A stretch of 48,594 nucleotides of DNA from Gordonia gummivorans. Lineage in GTDB: Bacteria; Actinomycetota; Actinomycetes; Mycobacteriales; Mycobacteriaceae. Location: the NCBI RefSeq assembly GCF_022513585.1, contig NZ_JAKWBF010000038.1, forward strand, positions 1-48,594, given 5' to 3'. Positions within the stretch are counted from its first letter, which is position 1; every line of letters begins with the position of its first letter. Positions 1-7,762 of this stretch are shown here, piece by piece. The notes under the pieces are model-generated. The model did no database searches. It was not told the DNA's origin and worked only from the letters and a program-made list of their open reading frames with translations. The translations under genes were made by a program, and so were the position numbers.

Positions 1-761
1 CTGGGTAGTACACCGCGGAGTTCGTCGGCCGCCACCGACAACGCGAACTCGACGTTCGTGAGGCCCTGCGTCGGCAAGGTGAGGAGGGCATCGACCACGT
101 GATCGGGTGACACCGCCTCGCCCATGGGGGAGATGACCGCGGCGTCAGACCAGAAGGCGATGACCGCCAGCCTGTCTCGGCTCAGCTCACCGGCGAGCGC
201 ACCCGCGGTCGCCGCGGCGGTGCGGACCTGCTCACCGCGCGTCGAACCGGAGATGTCGACGACGAGGACGATAGATCGTCGCCTTCGCACGCGTTCGCGG
301 ACAAGGATGTCGTCGTCGGTGGGAAGTGGGGTTGCCTCAACCGCCTCGAGTGTGCGGTCGAGGTCGATCTCGTCGGAGACGCCACGCCAGCGGCGGGTCA
401 TCAGTGTTCCGGTGGCCGATCGCGGTGCCCGACGACTCGGAACAACCTGCGCCAGAGCGAGTTTCCGCGCGATCAGCCGGGCCCGTAGGCGCGCTTGTTC
501 GTCGCTACCGGCGCCTGCAGGTCGCCGTCGCGTTCGCTGGCCTCGTCGGCGGTGCCGGGCACACCCGATCCGCGGCCCTGTCCCCGGGTCTTGGCCCGCT
601 CCGATCGCGAGGTGATCGCAAACCCGCCGCCCGACGAAGCGACGAGCAGGTCGGGTTCTGTGTCGAGTTGTTTGGGCTTACGTCGCAGCGGCTTCCGGAC
701 ACCGCGAGGTTGAGCAGCCGGGGCTTCGCCGGGTCAGCGGCGAATCCGCCTCGACGGCTCT
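1..761 (-). pseudogene. VWA-domain protein of a MoxR/VWA pair, 3' end off the window and 5' part out of frame
   Basis: Read on the minus strand, the frame covering about 1-495 encodes a von Willebrand A domain: an N-terminal ARLIARKLAL-type lead-in, then a strand ending in VVDISGS, which is the DxSxS metal-site (MIDAS) motif, then a helix with VRTAAATAGALAGEL. It runs off the left edge. The same frame has a stop at 678-680. The convincing protein-like reading upstream (about 490-735, containing LVASSGGGFAITSRSERAK) lies in another frame and ends in a stop near 486, and a third frame is open from 735 to 790. I read this as one gene broken by at least one frameshift, although a sequencing error is possible. 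Such proteins normally partner a MoxR AAA+ ATPase, and the remains of one lie directly upstream (762-1300). Confidence 0.55.
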
Positions 762-1300
762 TCAACCGGGCTCGGCCGCCGCCGGCGAAAGGAGGAAATG
801 GTCCTGCCAGATCTCGACGAGGATCGCCTCGGGCGTCGAGAAAGCGGTGTCGTCGAGGTGGATTCGTCCCGACAGCGCCACCAGCATCGCGTCCAGGAAA
901 CAGCCGGTGTAATCCGTCGGCAGATCGCGTGGCGGATCGACGGTGTCGACTGCCGGCACCCCGACACCGCGCATGGCGCACAGTTGCGTGGTCACCATTG
1001 CCAGGTCGATCGCGCCACGCACGCTGCTGCCTTGTCGGATGTCGTCGCGGTCACGGGTGGCGCGAGTGACCGCGACCGCGTCGGCCACCACGCGTGTGGT
1101 GACGGGATCGGCTCGGCGACTGACGATCTCGCGCTCGGCGGAATCGTCCTGATAATCCACCACCAATCGGCACATCCGATCGTGCACCGACGTGGACAGC
1201 CGGGTGGTGCCGACGTTGTCGTACGGATTCATCGACGCGACGATGTTGCCCATGTCGATGTCCTCTCGTGCGAGTGTGACCCCGGTCTCAATTCGGGGAT
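762..1300 (-). pseudogene. 5'-truncated MoxR-type AAA+ ATPase remnant
   Basis: The encoded segment matches the second half of MoxR/NorQ-like AAA+ ATPases. It has the sensor-1 strand and box NIVASMNPYDNVGTTRLS, then DRMCRLVVDYQDDSAEREIV, and a helical C-terminal lid ending LVEIWQDHFLLSP. The Walker A (GxxGxGKS/T) and Walker B motifs that should precede this are absent. Family resemblance starts only around TGVTLARED, near 1290. The truncation point coincides with the promoter side of the divergent TetR gene, so the first half was probably lost by deletion. Members of this family are usually about 280-300 residues, whereas only about 180 are recognisable here. The product could not hydrolyse ATP. 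It was probably co-transcribed with the broken VWA gene downstream. Confidence 0.6.
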
Positions 1301-1388
1301 ATGACACGCCGTGCCACAACTTTGCGTCCGGCGCCAGGGGATCCGGCAAAGTTCGCATGCTCGGTGGTTGAGGTGCGACGATGGGGGC

Positions 1389-2018
1389 ATGTCGGAGCAG
1401 ATGGCGGCGCGGGTCGCCGACGCCGCGCACGGGGTGGACAGAGGTGGACGTCCGTCGTCGACGAGTGCCCATGAGCTCGCGGCAGCGGCTCAGCGACTCT
1501 TCCTGCGGGACGGATTCGACGAGACGAGCGTCGAGGACATCGCGGCGGCGGTGGGCGTCAGTCGGCGAACTTTCTTCCGCTATTTCAGTGCCAAGGCCGA
1601 CGTCGTCTGGGTGGAGACCGACGCCGAGCTGGCAGCGTTCCGCCGCCTGCTGACCGAATCCGATCCGGCCGACGATCCGTCGGAAGTGGTTGCCAGGGCC
1701 TTCATCTCATCCATCGACCATGGTCGTGCCGAAGACGAGTGGGCTCGCCACCGCGCTGAACTGATCTTGCGTGCGCCGGCGGTGCAGGCGCAGGCCAACG
1801 GTGTCTACCGCCAATGGCGCAGCGCCATAGCGCAATTCGTCGCTCATCGGCGCGGGGAGCGGCCGGATTCGCGTTACCCTGTCGCAGTGGCGCATGCGGC
1901 GATGGCAGCTTCGATGGCCGGACACGAGCTGTGGCTCACCGATCCCGACGCAGACCTGGCATCGTCGCTGTCGGCGATGTTCGAGCTGATGGTTCCGCGG
2001 CCGACTGCTGCTGGTTGA
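1389..2018 (+). CDS. TetR-family regulator, MftR-like (mycofactocin-type)
   Basis: A 209-residue DNA-binding repressor. The N-terminal helix-turn-helix is at about residues 28-72, with VEDIAAAVGVSRRTFFRYF followed by KADVVW. The RRTFFRYF...DVVW signature, the RAELILRAPAVQA stretch and the late W-x-x-DPDADL motif resemble the regulators found beside mycofactocin genes (MftR). I chose the ATG at 1389 because the family N-terminus begins only a few residues before the RGGRP segment. An upstream start at 1311 is open but would add unlikely sequence. No mftA-like peptide gene or radical-SAM gene is seen nearby, so it is either an orphan copy or a related TetR with another role. It is divergent from the decayed MoxR/VWA locus and convergent with the kstR operon. 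Confidence 0.7.
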   Translation: MSEQMAARVADAAHGVDRGGRPSSTSAHELAAAAQRLFLRDGFDETSVEDIAAAVGVSRRTFFRYFSAKADVVWVETDAELAAFRRLLTESDPADDPSEVVARAFISSIDHGRAEDEWARHRAELILRAPAVQAQANGVYRQWRSAIAQFVAHRRGERPDSRYPVAVAHAAMAASMAGHELWLTDPDADLASSLSAMFELMVPRPTAAG

Positions 2019-2026
2019 GCGGTGGC

Positions 2027-2176
2027 TCAGAAGGCCATGAACAGGATCTCGTCGCGCGAATAGTCGTGGCCGGGGTGGTTTTCGGCGAGATGTGCGCGCA
2101 CCTTCTCGACGAGTTCGTCCTCGTCGGCGCCGCGGATGGATTCGCCGCACGGACAGGTGAGACGTGTCTTCGCCAT
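2027..2176 (-). CDS. small DUF1059-type protein, second gene of the kstR operon
   Basis: A 49-residue protein starting MAKTRLTCPCGESI, with an acidic and helical middle part (ADEDELVEKVRAHL) and a C-terminal DYSRDEILF segment. This is the layout of the short DUF1059 family, which has a CxC pair near the N-terminus and a conserved histidine stretch (AENHPGH). Function is unknown; the Cys and His residues could bind a metal, which is inference. Its ATG overlaps the kstR stop codon in a TGATG arrangement, so the two are probably translated together. Longer in-frame readings to 2284 exist but lie inside kstR and are unlikely. Confidence 0.75.
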   Translation of the reverse strand: MAKTRLTCPCGESIRGADEDELVEKVRAHLAENHPGHDYSRDEILFMAF

Positions 2177-2829
2177 CAGTTCACCCGGTCCTTCAGCAGT
2201 AGTCGCACGGTGAGTTCGAGTCGGTTGGTGACGTCGGTGGCCGACGCGCGACGGGTCAGCCATTGCACCAGATTCGACATCCACACATCCGAGAGCACGC
2301 GCGCGATCGCGAGATCCTCGTCGGAGGGCTCGCCTTCGTCGACGATCGCCCCGGCGAGTAGTCGGTCGATGATGCCGGCGACTTGGTCGACCTCCGCGGT
2401 CGCGGAGGCGTCGGCGAACATGAAGGCGCGCGTCATGGCCTCGGTCAGCAGTGGATCGCGTTGCATCGCAAAGGTGATCATGTCCAGTACGTGCCGCAGG
2501 CGTTCGATCGCGTTGTCGCCGCGCAGTTGTGAGCGGTCGACCTTGGACTCCACGCGTTCGAACTCGCGCGCCAGCGCGGTCACCAGCAGATGGACCTTCG
2601 ACGGGAAGTAGCGGTAGAGGGTGCCGACCGCGACGTCGGCCTTGTCGGCGACGGTGCGCATCTGGACGGCGTCGTAGCCGCCCTTGGAGGCGAGGGCCAG
2701 GGTCGCGTCGAGGATGCGGCGGCGCCGCTCACGCTGCGCGGTGGAACCCGACTCGGTTCCGGCCGCGGGCGCCGGCGCTGCCCCGTCGGGAGCGTCGATC
2801 GCGGCATTGCCAGGTGCAGAACGGGCCAT
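2176..2829 (-). CDS. kstR: KstR, TetR-family repressor of cholesterol catabolism
   Basis: A 217-residue repressor of upper-pathway steroid degradation genes. In mycobacteria and rhodococci KstR is released from DNA by 3-oxo-cholestenoyl-CoA-type thioesters. An Ala/Pro-rich tail (residues 1-33) precedes the helix-turn-helix (about 36-80), with ILDATLALASKGGYDAVQM and ADVAVGTLYRYFPSKVHLL, almost word for word the mycobacterial KstR signature. The ligand domain keeps DPLLTEAMTRAFMFADASA and SDVWMSNLVQWLTRRASA. The start is the ATG at 2829. It is divergent from fadE34, as in Mycobacterium tuberculosis (Rv3574/Rv3573c), and a KstR motif lies between them, which suggests autoregulation. A DUF1059 gene overlaps its stop codon. 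Confidence 0.95.
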   Translation of the reverse strand: MARSAPGNAAIDAPDGAAPAPAAGTESGSTAQRERRRRILDATLALASKGGYDAVQMRTVADKADVAVGTLYRYFPSKVHLLVTALAREFERVESKVDRSQLRGDNAIERLRHVLDMITFAMQRDPLLTEAMTRAFMFADASATAEVDQVAGIIDRLLAGAIVDEGEPSDEDLAIARVLSDVWMSNLVQWLTRRASATDVTNRLELTVRLLLKDRVN

Positions 2830-2912
2830 GTGCTCTCGGACATCCTCACGTATTCGAAGTCAGATGAACGCTGATTCGCTGGGTACCGAATCTACATCCA
2901 CTCATGGCATAT

Positions 2913-2926
2913 TAGAACAGGTTCTA
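2913..2926. promoter_or_regulatory. KstR operator (kstR/fadE34)
   Basis: TAGAACAGGTTCTA is a perfect 6+6 palindrome around an AG centre and fits the KstR consensus TNNAACNNGTTNNA. It lies 84 bp upstream of the kstR start and 38 bp upstream of fadE34, so one site can serve both directions. Confidence 0.88.
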
Positions 2927-2963
2927 TTTATTCGTCACAACTCGACATTCACAAGGAATCACC

Positions 2964-5132
2964 GTGATTATCGCCACGTCCGAAGAACAGAAGGCTGTCT
3001 GTCACGCGATCGCCGACTGGGCGCAGCGGGTCGACGTGACCGAGCGCGTCCGGTCCGACCTCGACAAACCCCGCGATCAATGGGCCGATCTCATGCCACA
3101 ACTCGCCGAATTCGGGGTGTTCGGCGCGGCGGTTGCCGAGGACCGCGGTGGGCTCGGCGCCCAGTTCGCCGACGTGGCGGCGATGCTCGAACAGTGCGGG
3201 ACCAGCCTGGTTCCGGGGCCGCTCGTGCCGACCATCGCAGCCTCGATCGCGCTGAGTCGGAGTTCTGATCCGCGGTCGGCGGCCATCGTCGATGAGCTGG
3301 TGTCCGGTCGACGTGCGGCCGTCACCCCGGTGTCGGCCTTCTCGGGGAGTGCGGCGCCCGAACTCGCCGATGGCGAGCTCGACCTCGGGTTGGTCGCCGG
3401 CTTTGTCGACGGTTGCGTGGTGCTGACGCCGCTCGACGTCGCCGGCCGAAGCGGGTGGTGGGTGATCCCGTCGGGCATCGGAATCGCCGAGGTCATCCCG
3501 CAGAACCCGGTGGACGGCGCCGCGTCGGTATCTCGGGTGCGTATCAGCGGGCTCACTGCATCCGACGTCGTCGGACTGCACGACGCAGACCTGGTAGATG
3601 GTGTGCTGTCGGCGGCGCTCGCCGCGTACCAGAGCGGCGTCGCACGATGGTGTCTGACGACGGCCGTCGAGTACGCAAAGACGCGCACCCAATTCGGTGT
3701 GGCAATCGGATCGTTCCAGGCGATCAAACACATCTGCGCCGAGATGCTGTGCCGCAGCGAACAGATCACTGCCGTCGCATGGGACCTGGCCGGTGCGGTC
3801 GACGTCGCGTTGAGCGGAGACGACGAGGGATTCCGGCAACTCGCCGTCAGCAGACTGGCCGCCGACGCCATCGTTGCGCAGGCGTCAGTCGCCAACGCCA
3901 AGGACTGCGTCCAGATTCTCGGCGGGATCGGGTTCACCTTCGAGCACGATGCGCACCTGTACCTGCGGTCGGCCATCGCCGCCCAGGTGGCCCTCGGTCA
4001 CGGGGTGCGACAACAGCAGCAGCTTGCGGTTCGTGGCCTCGCCGGCGACCGTCGCCGGTTTGCGCTCGACCTTTCCGCGGTGGAACACCGGCGCGACGAG
4101 GTGCGGTCGGCGGTGGCCGACATCGCGGCCGCCGACCCCGACGACCAGCGACGACTGCTCGCCGAATCGGGCTACCTCACACCACACTGGCCACCGCCGT
4201 TCGGGCTGGGAGCCGACGCCGCACTGCAGTTGCTGATCGACGCCGAGTTCGAGAACGCCGAAGTGGATCGCCCGGACCTGGTCATCGCGGGCTGGGCGAT
4301 TCCCACCATTCTCGAACACGGCACCAGCCAACAGCGCGACCGTTTCGTCGGGCCGACCTTGGCCGGCGACATCGTGTGGTGTCAGCTGTTCAGCGAACCG
4401 GAGGCGGGGTCGGATCTGGCGGCGCTGCGTACGCGTGCCGAAAGGGTGGACGGGGGGTGGCGATTGACCGGACAAAAGATCTGGACGTCGCAGGCCCACA
4501 ACGCTCAGTGGGGGATCTGCCTGGCGCGCACCGACTCCGACGCCCCCAAACACAAGGGCATCACGTACTTCCTGGTCGACATGTCCACCCCCGGCATCGA
4601 CATCCGGCCACTGCGGGAACTCACCGGCCGCGCCAACTTCAACGAGGTGTTCCTCGACGACGTGGTGGTGCCCGACGACTGCGTCGTCGGGGAGGTCAAC
4701 GGCGGCTGGCGGCTGGCGCGCACGACGCTGGCCAACGAGCGCGTTGCCATGGGCGGTTCCGGCCTGGGCAAGGAGATGGAATCGCTGCTCGCGCAGGTCG
4801 CCGATCGAGACCTCACCGACGGTGACCTGGCCGCGGTGGGTGAGATGGTGGCCGACGCCCACGTCGGCCGAGTGCTCGACGCCCGCGCCGTCACCGAACG
4901 GCTCGCCGGCCATGACCCCGGCGCGCTGTCGAGCGTGCGCAAACTGATCGGCGTTGCGCACCGCCAGGCGGTCCCCGAGCTGGCGTTGCGACTTCTCGGC
5001 GACGAGGCGCTTGCGGCCACCGACGCCTCCGACCTGCTGCTGCAGAATCGGTGCCTGTCGATCGCCGGCGGCACCACCCAGATCCTGCGGACCGCGGCTG
5101 CCGAACGCATTCTCGGTCTGCCTCGGGGCTGA
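2964..5132 (+). CDS. fadE34: FadE34 (ChsE3-type) two-domain acyl-CoA dehydrogenase
   Basis: A 722-residue flavoprotein made of two fused acyl-CoA dehydrogenase units. This is the single-chain equivalent of the alpha2-beta2 steroid dehydrogenases. In M. tuberculosis, FadE34 (about 711 residues) oxidises 3-oxo-chol-4-en-24-oyl-CoA, the five-carbon side-chain thioester. Unit 1 (about 1-350) has RTQFGVAIGSFQAIKH and the GGIGFTFEHDAHLYLR stretch with the likely catalytic Glu. Unit 2 (about 380-722) has LFSEPEAGSDLAALRTRAE, the TGQKIWTSQAHNA flavin motif and C-terminal GGTTQILRTAAAERILGL. The start is a GTG at 2964 with AAGGA seven bases upstream. Position next to kstR matches other actinobacteria. 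A KstR site precedes it. Confidence 0.92.
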   Translation: MIIATSEEQKAVCHAIADWAQRVDVTERVRSDLDKPRDQWADLMPQLAEFGVFGAAVAEDRGGLGAQFADVAAMLEQCGTSLVPGPLVPTIAASIALSRSSDPRSAAIVDELVSGRRAAVTPVSAFSGSAAPELADGELDLGLVAGFVDGCVVLTPLDVAGRSGWWVIPSGIGIAEVIPQNPVDGAASVSRVRISGLTASDVVGLHDADLVDGVLSAALAAYQSGVARWCLTTAVEYAKTRTQFGVAIGSFQAIKHICAEMLCRSEQITAVAWDLAGAVDVALSGDDEGFRQLAVSRLAADAIVAQASVANAKDCVQILGGIGFTFEHDAHLYLRSAIAAQVALGHGVRQQQQLAVRGLAGDRRRFALDLSAVEHRRDEVRSAVADIAAADPDDQRRLLAESGYLTPHWPPPFGLGADAALQLLIDAEFENAEVDRPDLVIAGWAIPTILEHGTSQQRDRFVGPTLAGDIVWCQLFSEPEAGSDLAALRTRAERVDGGWRLTGQKIWTSQAHNAQWGICLARTDSDAPKHKGITYFLVDMSTPGIDIRPLRELTGRANFNEVFLDDVVVPDDCVVGEVNGGWRLARTTLANERVAMGGSGLGKEMESLLAQVADRDLTDGDLAAVGEMVADAHVGRVLDARAVTERLAGHDPGALSSVRKLIGVAHRQAVPELALRLLGDEALAATDASDLLLQNRCLSIAGGTTQILRTAAAERILGLPRG

Positions 5133-5201
5133 ACGCGGGCCGTCGGAGAAACCGCAGATACGGCCCCACAATCTCGAATCAACGCGCTAGTCTGATACAA
5201 C

Positions 5202-5215
5202 TAGAACAGGTTCTA
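5202..5215. promoter_or_regulatory. KstR operator (chsE1 promoter)
   Basis: TAGAACAGGTTCTA is identical base for base to the site at 2913. It lies 32 bp upstream of the chsE1 GTG, in the 114-bp gap after fadE34. It shows that the side-chain operon has its own KstR-controlled promoter. Confidence 0.88.
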
Positions 5216-5246
5216 ATTCCTGCTCGTTTCAAGGGAGGCATCACCG

Positions 5247-6326
5247 GTGGATTTTGCCCTCGACGACTCGGCGATCGCGATCCGCGACGTCGCCGACGAC
5301 GTCTTCGCGCGGAGGCAACCGGATTGGGAGTCCACGTTCGGCTCTCACCCATTCGACGACGAACTGTGGCGGGCGCTTGTTGACGCCGGACTCCTGGCCC
5401 TGCCGCTGCCCGCGGACCTCGACGGTGACGAGATCGGCGTTTTGGGTCTGCTGCCCTTGCTGCGCCGCGCCGGACAGAGTGCCGCCGTGGTTCCCCTGCT
5501 GGGCACCCTCACCGCCGCGCTGGTGTTCGCGCGGTCCGGCGCGAACGCCTGGCAGCGGTGGCCGGAGGCGCTGACCGGCGGCTCGTGGGCGGCGGTCGCG
5601 ATCGGTGAACAGGGCGACAACCTGACCGCGACCCCGCACACCTCCGTCCGCGGCGGCCGTCTCAACGGCACCAAGACCGGCGTGCTGCATGCCGAGGGTG
5701 CCGCTGTGCTGCTGGTGGCCAGCGATGCCGGCGTGGTCGTGGTGCCCGCCGATGCCGACGGGGTCACCATCACCCGCACCACGACGTCGAGCGGCTGGGG
5801 TGAATACACCGTCGTCTTCGACGATGTCGAGGTCGACGACGCCGACATCGTCACCCGCGACCTCGGGGTGCTGCGCGATCATTACCGCCTCGCGCTCTGC
5901 GCCTACGCGGACGGTCTCGTGGCTGGTGCCACCCGTCTGACTGCCGATCACGTCTCCACGCGCGAGCAGTTCGGCAAGCCGATCGCGCTGTTCCAAGCGG
6001 TCGGGCAGCAGCTCGCCGACATCTACGTGATCGGGCGTTCGCTCGATCTGCCCACCACCTCCGCGGCCTGGCGGCTCGACGAGGGACTCAGTGCAGCAGA
6101 CGATCTCGCGATCGGGAGCTACTGGGTGGCCGAGGAGGTGCCGGCGACGATGCGCACGATGACCCACCTGCACGGCGGAATCGGTGTCGACATCACCTAT
6201 CCGCTGCACCGCTACTTCTCCATCGCCAAAGACCTGGCGCGATTGACCGGCGGCGCCGCAGCACGACTCGACGAACTCGCCGATGTACGTGACGTCGCGA
6301 CCGAGGAGGTGGCCGATGTTCATTGA
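5247..6326 (+). CDS. chsE1: ChsE1/FadE28, subunit of the steroid side-chain acyl-CoA dehydrogenase
   Basis: A 359-residue acyl-CoA dehydrogenase subunit. With ChsE2 it forms the alpha2-beta2 enzyme that dehydrogenates 3-oxo-4-pregnene-20-carboxyl-CoA, the three-carbon side-chain thioester, in the cytoplasm. Visible features are the N-terminal helical domain, the beta-domain (GWGEYTVVFDDVEVDD), the flavin-contacting REQFGKPIALFQAVGQQLAD helix and the late HGGIGVDITYPLHRYF segment. It is shorter than a stand-alone enzyme (about 380), as expected for this subunit. The start is GTG at 5247, with AAGGGAGG nine bases upstream. Its stop overlaps the chsE2 start by 11 bases, so the two are co-translated. 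The order chsE1-chsE2-chsH2-chsH1-ltp2 equals the mycobacterial igr operon (Rv3544c-Rv3540c). Confidence 0.9.
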   Translation: MDFALDDSAIAIRDVADDVFARRQPDWESTFGSHPFDDELWRALVDAGLLALPLPADLDGDEIGVLGLLPLLRRAGQSAAVVPLLGTLTAALVFARSGANAWQRWPEALTGGSWAAVAIGEQGDNLTATPHTSVRGGRLNGTKTGVLHAEGAAVLLVASDAGVVVVPADADGVTITRTTTSSGWGEYTVVFDDVEVDDADIVTRDLGVLRDHYRLALCAYADGLVAGATRLTADHVSTREQFGKPIALFQAVGQQLADIYVIGRSLDLPTTSAAWRLDEGLSAADDLAIGSYWVAEEVPATMRTMTHLHGGIGVDITYPLHRYFSIAKDLARLTGGAAARLDELADVRDVATEEVADVH

Positions 6327-7479
6327 CCTGACCCCCGAACAACGCGCACTGCGTGCCGAATTACGTTCCTATTTCGCCGATCTGGTGAAGCCCGACGAAG
6401 CCCAGGTGATGCTCACCGAACGGCACGGACCCACCTACCGCGAGGTCATCCGCCGAATGGGAGCCGACGGCTGGCTCGGTGTCGGATGGCCGAAGGAGTA
6501 CGGCGGCAAGGGTTTCGGTGAGATCGAGCAGCAGATCTTCACCAACGAGGCGGTGCGCGCGGATGTTCCACTGCCCGCGGTGACGCTGCAGACCGTCGGG
6601 CCCACGCTGCAAGAGCACGGCACCGACGAGCAGAAGCGTCGGTTCCTGCCGCAGATCCTGGCCGGCGAAGTGCATTTCGCGATCGGCTACACCGAACCCG
6701 AGGCGGGCACCGACCTCGCGTCGCTGACCACCAGCGCCATCCTCGACGGTGACCACTATGTGGTCAACGGTCAGAAGATCTTCACCACCGGCGGACATGA
6801 CGCCGACTACATCTGGCTGGCCGTCCGCACCGACAAGGAAGCGCCCAAACACAAGGGCATCTCGATCCTCATCGTCGACACCAAGGATCCGGGCTTCAGC
6901 TGGACCCCGATCATCACTGCCGACGGTGCACATCACGTCAACGCGACCTACTACAACGACGTGCGGGTTCCGGTGTCGATGCGGGTCGGTGACGAGGGTG
7001 GCGGTTGGAAGCTGATCACCACGCAGCTCAACCACGAGCGCGTGATGCTCGGACCGGCCGGACGTATCGACGGACTCGCCGCTCGCGTGCGGGCCTGGGC
7101 GCAGCGGCCGGGCCCCGACGGCACCGTCATCGCCAAGCACCCGGATGTTCGTCGCGCACTTGCCCAGATCGACGCGTACGCCCGCATCAACGAACTGCTG
7201 AATTGGCAGGTCGCCTCCACCGGCGAAGCCATCTCGATGGCCGACGCCGCGGCCACCAAGGTGTTCTCCACCGAACGCCTGCAGGTGATCTGCCGCATGA
7301 TCAACGAGATCATCGGCCGCTACGGCGATTTCACCGACCCCGACACGTCGGCCCTGGTCGACTGGCTCGATGTACAGCAGAAACGCCACGTGGTCATCAC
7401 CTTCGGTGGCGGTGTCAACGAGGTGATGCGCGACATGATCGCCACCGCCGGACTCGGATTGCCGAGGGCCAAGCGATGA
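6316..7479 (+). CDS. chsE2: ChsE2/FadE29, subunit of the steroid side-chain acyl-CoA dehydrogenase
   Basis: A 387-residue acyl-CoA dehydrogenase, the same length as mycobacterial FadE29. It pairs with ChsE1 to introduce a double bond into the C22 steroid-CoA side chain. It has the full flavin and substrate motifs: YTEPEAGTDLASLTTSA, NGQKIFTTGGHDADY and APKHKGISILIVDT. A C-terminal domain ends ITFGGGVNEVMRDMIA. The ATG at 6316 has GAGGAGG seven bases upstream, and the start lies inside the chsE1 3' end. A longer reading from 6283 would remove this ribosome-site spacing and is rejected. A 283-bp repeat-bearing gap follows before chsH2, which is unusual for this operon. Confidence 0.92.
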   Translation: MFIDLTPEQRALRAELRSYFADLVKPDEAQVMLTERHGPTYREVIRRMGADGWLGVGWPKEYGGKGFGEIEQQIFTNEAVRADVPLPAVTLQTVGPTLQEHGTDEQKRRFLPQILAGEVHFAIGYTEPEAGTDLASLTTSAILDGDHYVVNGQKIFTTGGHDADYIWLAVRTDKEAPKHKGISILIVDTKDPGFSWTPIITADGAHHVNATYYNDVRVPVSMRVGDEGGGWKLITTQLNHERVMLGPAGRIDGLAARVRAWAQRPGPDGTVIAKHPDVRRALAQIDAYARINELLNWQVASTGEAISMADAAATKVFSTERLQVICRMINEIIGRYGDFTDPDTSALVDWLDVQQKRHVVITFGGGVNEVMRDMIATAGLGLPRAKR

Positions 7480-7496
7480 GCCTTCTTCCGCTCTCC

Positions 7497-7745
7497 AATC
7501 CGCCGAGTCTCCACCCGCTCCCTGAGGTGCGAGGAGCGCTGGCGGAGCGCACCCTACCGTTCTCTGAGAGCCCCCAACCGCTCCCTGAGGTGCTCGAGGC
7601 GCTAGCCGAGAGCCTCGAAGGGCTTGGCGAGATGACCTCACCAGGCCTTCGAGGCGCGTCGACTTCGAGACGCTCCATGCTCGTACCTCGCACGGGCTCC
7701 TCAGCCCGGCGGCTAGCGCTCCTCGCACCTCAGGCAGCGGTGGGG
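7497..7745. repeat. dispersed GC-rich repeat cluster between chsE2 and chsH2
   Basis: About 250 bases built from several copies of a dispersed element. The core reads CCGCTCCCTGAGGTGC followed by GAGGAGCG, with its inverse (GCGCTCCTCGCACCTCAGG) at the right end. Between them are CCTCGAAGGGC and its complement CCTTCGAGGCG. Direct and inverted copies could fold into a long imperfect hairpin. I see no convincing gene here. Short readings through it are Pro/Ser/Arg-rich, as expected from repeat sequence. It splits the igr-type operon. A weak ribosome site for chsH2 follows at 7749-7754. Confidence 0.8.
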
Positions 7746-7762
7746 TCAGAGAGGACTGCAGC

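Noticed and set aside
1389..2180. A mycofactocin cluster next to the MftR-like gene
   Set aside because: No mftA peptide or mftB/C-like genes are found around it; only the regulator resembles that system.
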